The notes under the pieces are model-generated. The model saw only the letters and a list, made by a program, of their open reading frames with translations. It was not told the DNA's origin and ran no database searches. Below, one piece after another: positions 6,124 to 6,697 of a stretch of DNA of 6,697 nucleotides. The stretch comes from Thermoplasmata archaeon. Its GTDB lineage: Archaea > Thermoplasmatota > Thermoplasmata > UBA10834. Positions within the stretch are counted from its first letter, which is position 1. Each line of letters starts with the position of its first letter. The translations under genes and the position numbers were made by a program. Location of the stretch: NCBI GenBank assembly GCA_025457845.1, contig JALOTO010000111.1:1-6697 (forward strand), given 5' to 3'.

Positions 6124-6510
6124 TCACTTGGCCTTCAGAAGCATGGCGTTGACGACGCCGTCCTGCCCGCACCGGGAGGTTATCACGGCCTCGCCCATCT
6201 CGGTCATGACCGTCGCGCCCTTGGTCATGATGTTGCGCTGGACGTAGTTGGGGTTGGACGGGTTCGACTTCACCGTCTGGATCTTGACCTTCTTGATCTT
6301 CTTCGTGGCCGGGTCGACGACGTTGACCTCGTCGACGAGGAGGAGCCTGGCCTTGCTGTTCGCGCCCTTGGTCCTGTACATCTTGACCTTCTTCGGGCCG
6401 AGGCGGGTGAACTGCTTCTCCCTGCCGATCTCGAACTTGCGCTTCTTCCTGGCAGCGATGATCCTCCCGCCGGAGGGCTTCCTCTTGGGCTTTCCTTGCC
6501 AAATGGCCAT
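6124..6510 (-). CDS. rps8e: 30S ribosomal protein S8e
   Basis: S8e is a small-subunit ribosomal protein shared by archaea and eukaryotes. The 128-residue product opens with MAIWQGKPKRKPSGGRI (1-17), followed by a basic stretch ARKKRKFEIGRE (20-31). It continues with YRTKGANSKARLL (45-57), DPATKKIKKVKI (66-77) and NPNYVQRNIMTKGA (86-99), and closes with TSRCGQDGVVNAMLL (111-125). Length and order match archaeal S8e throughout. The ATG at 6510 has a GAGGT motif 5 bases upstream and lies about 10 bases from the predicted transcription start. It is monocistronic in the window, convergent with tldE and divergent from the open frame at the right edge. Confidence 0.97.
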   Translation of the reverse strand: MAIWQGKPKRKPSGGRIIAARKKRKFEIGREKQFTRLGPKKVKMYRTKGANSKARLLLVDEVNVVDPATKKIKKVKIQTVKSNPSNPNYVQRNIMTKGATVMTEMGEAVITSRCGQDGVVNAMLLKAK

Positions 6511-6543
6511 CTAAGACCTCGGGACAAGTGAAAGTGGGTTGGG

Positions 6544-6558
6544 TATTAAAAGCTTTTC
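6544..6558 (-). promoter_or_regulatory. BRE and TATA box of rps8e
   Basis: On the minus strand GAAAAGC (6558-6552) is followed by TTTTAATA (6551-6544), a good archaeal BRE plus TATA pair. The predicted transcription start near 6520 leaves a 10-base leader that contains the GAGGT ribosome site. Confidence 0.65.
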
Positions 6559-6565
6559 AACGCTC

Positions 6566-6697
6566 CTGCTCTACAAGGCGGTCGTCTTCCAGATTAACGG
6601 CGAGCTCCCCCCGGAGGCGAAGCTTCTCATGGAGGATTTCAGACTCGCCGTCAACCGTGCGATCAGGGTGGGACTCCAGGCGAAGGTGTCCTCGAGG
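6566..6697 (+). CDS. Possible TnpB/IS605 OrfB-like transposase, N-terminal fragment (runs off right edge)
   Basis: An open frame continues to the window end and encodes LLYKAVVFQINGELPPEA followed by LLMEDFRLAVNRAIRVGLQ. The pattern 'YK-hydrophobic strand, short loop, helix with AVNRAIRVGL' resembles the N-terminus of archaeal TnpB-like transposases as I remember them; the catalytic RuvC-like and zinc-ribbon parts lie outside the window. The start is unclear. The frame is open from 6515 but its only candidate starts are TTG at 6539 (overlapping the S8e TATA box), the unusual CTG at 6566, and ATG at 6629. The ATG has GGAGG 11 bases before it but would cut off the first conserved strand. The frame may have lost its true start and be a remnant. 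It could also be an unrelated protein; the family call is tentative. Confidence 0.4.
   Translation, partial: MLYKAVVFQINGELPPEAKLLMEDFRLAVNRAIRVGLQAKVSSR

Noticed and set aside
1..6697. CRISPR array, direct-repeat arrays or complete insertion sequence
   Set aside because: No regularly spaced repeats and no terminal inverted or target-site repeats were seen on reading the window; only a possible transposase fragment lies at the right edge.

Overview
The window looks like a piece of a high-GC archaeal chromosome. The markers are genes for ribosomal protein S8e, the SRP19 subunit of the signal recognition particle and a DUF211 protein. The promoters are of the archaeal BRE/TATA type, with very short or absent 5' leaders. 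Gene content and the style of the last partial gene would fit a Thermoplasmatota lineage such as a Methanomassiliicoccales relative. That placement is an inference and is weak below the domain level.

Layout. Positions 1-2455 hold a minus-strand cluster, read from right to left. It starts with a bifunctional NAD(P)H-hydrate repair gene (nnr, 2455 to 1122), which is broken by a frameshift and lacks a conserved stretch. A compact metallophosphoesterase follows (1112 to 435). Last comes a COG1407/PdeM-like metallophosphoesterase (from 395), which runs off the left edge. Positions 2456-2610 form a divergent promoter region with two small palindromes. The DUF211 gene (2611-2901, plus) ends 2 bases from the end of the convergent SRP19 gene (3203-2904, minus). 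A second divergent promoter region (3204-3318) separates SRP19 from a two-gene plus-strand operon, tldD-tldE (3319-6074), whose genes overlap by ATGA. A strong GC hairpin fills the 49-base gap between tldE and the convergent S8e gene (6510-6124). At the right edge, beyond the S8e promoter, an open plus-strand frame without a normal start codon resembles the N-terminus of a TnpB/IS605 OrfB-like transposase.

How the genes work together. TldD and TldE form one two-subunit metalloprotease, with zinc ligands only in TldD. S8e and SRP19 are translation and secretion housekeeping genes with their own short-leader promoters. The nnr/phosphoesterase cluster looks like metabolite-repair and nucleotide or nucleic-acid housekeeping. 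I did not find a convincing new multi-gene system. The points most worth a second look are the damaged nnr, the start-less transposon-like frame beside the S8e promoter, the tldE/S8e hairpin, and the palindromes between the nnr and DUF211 promoters.
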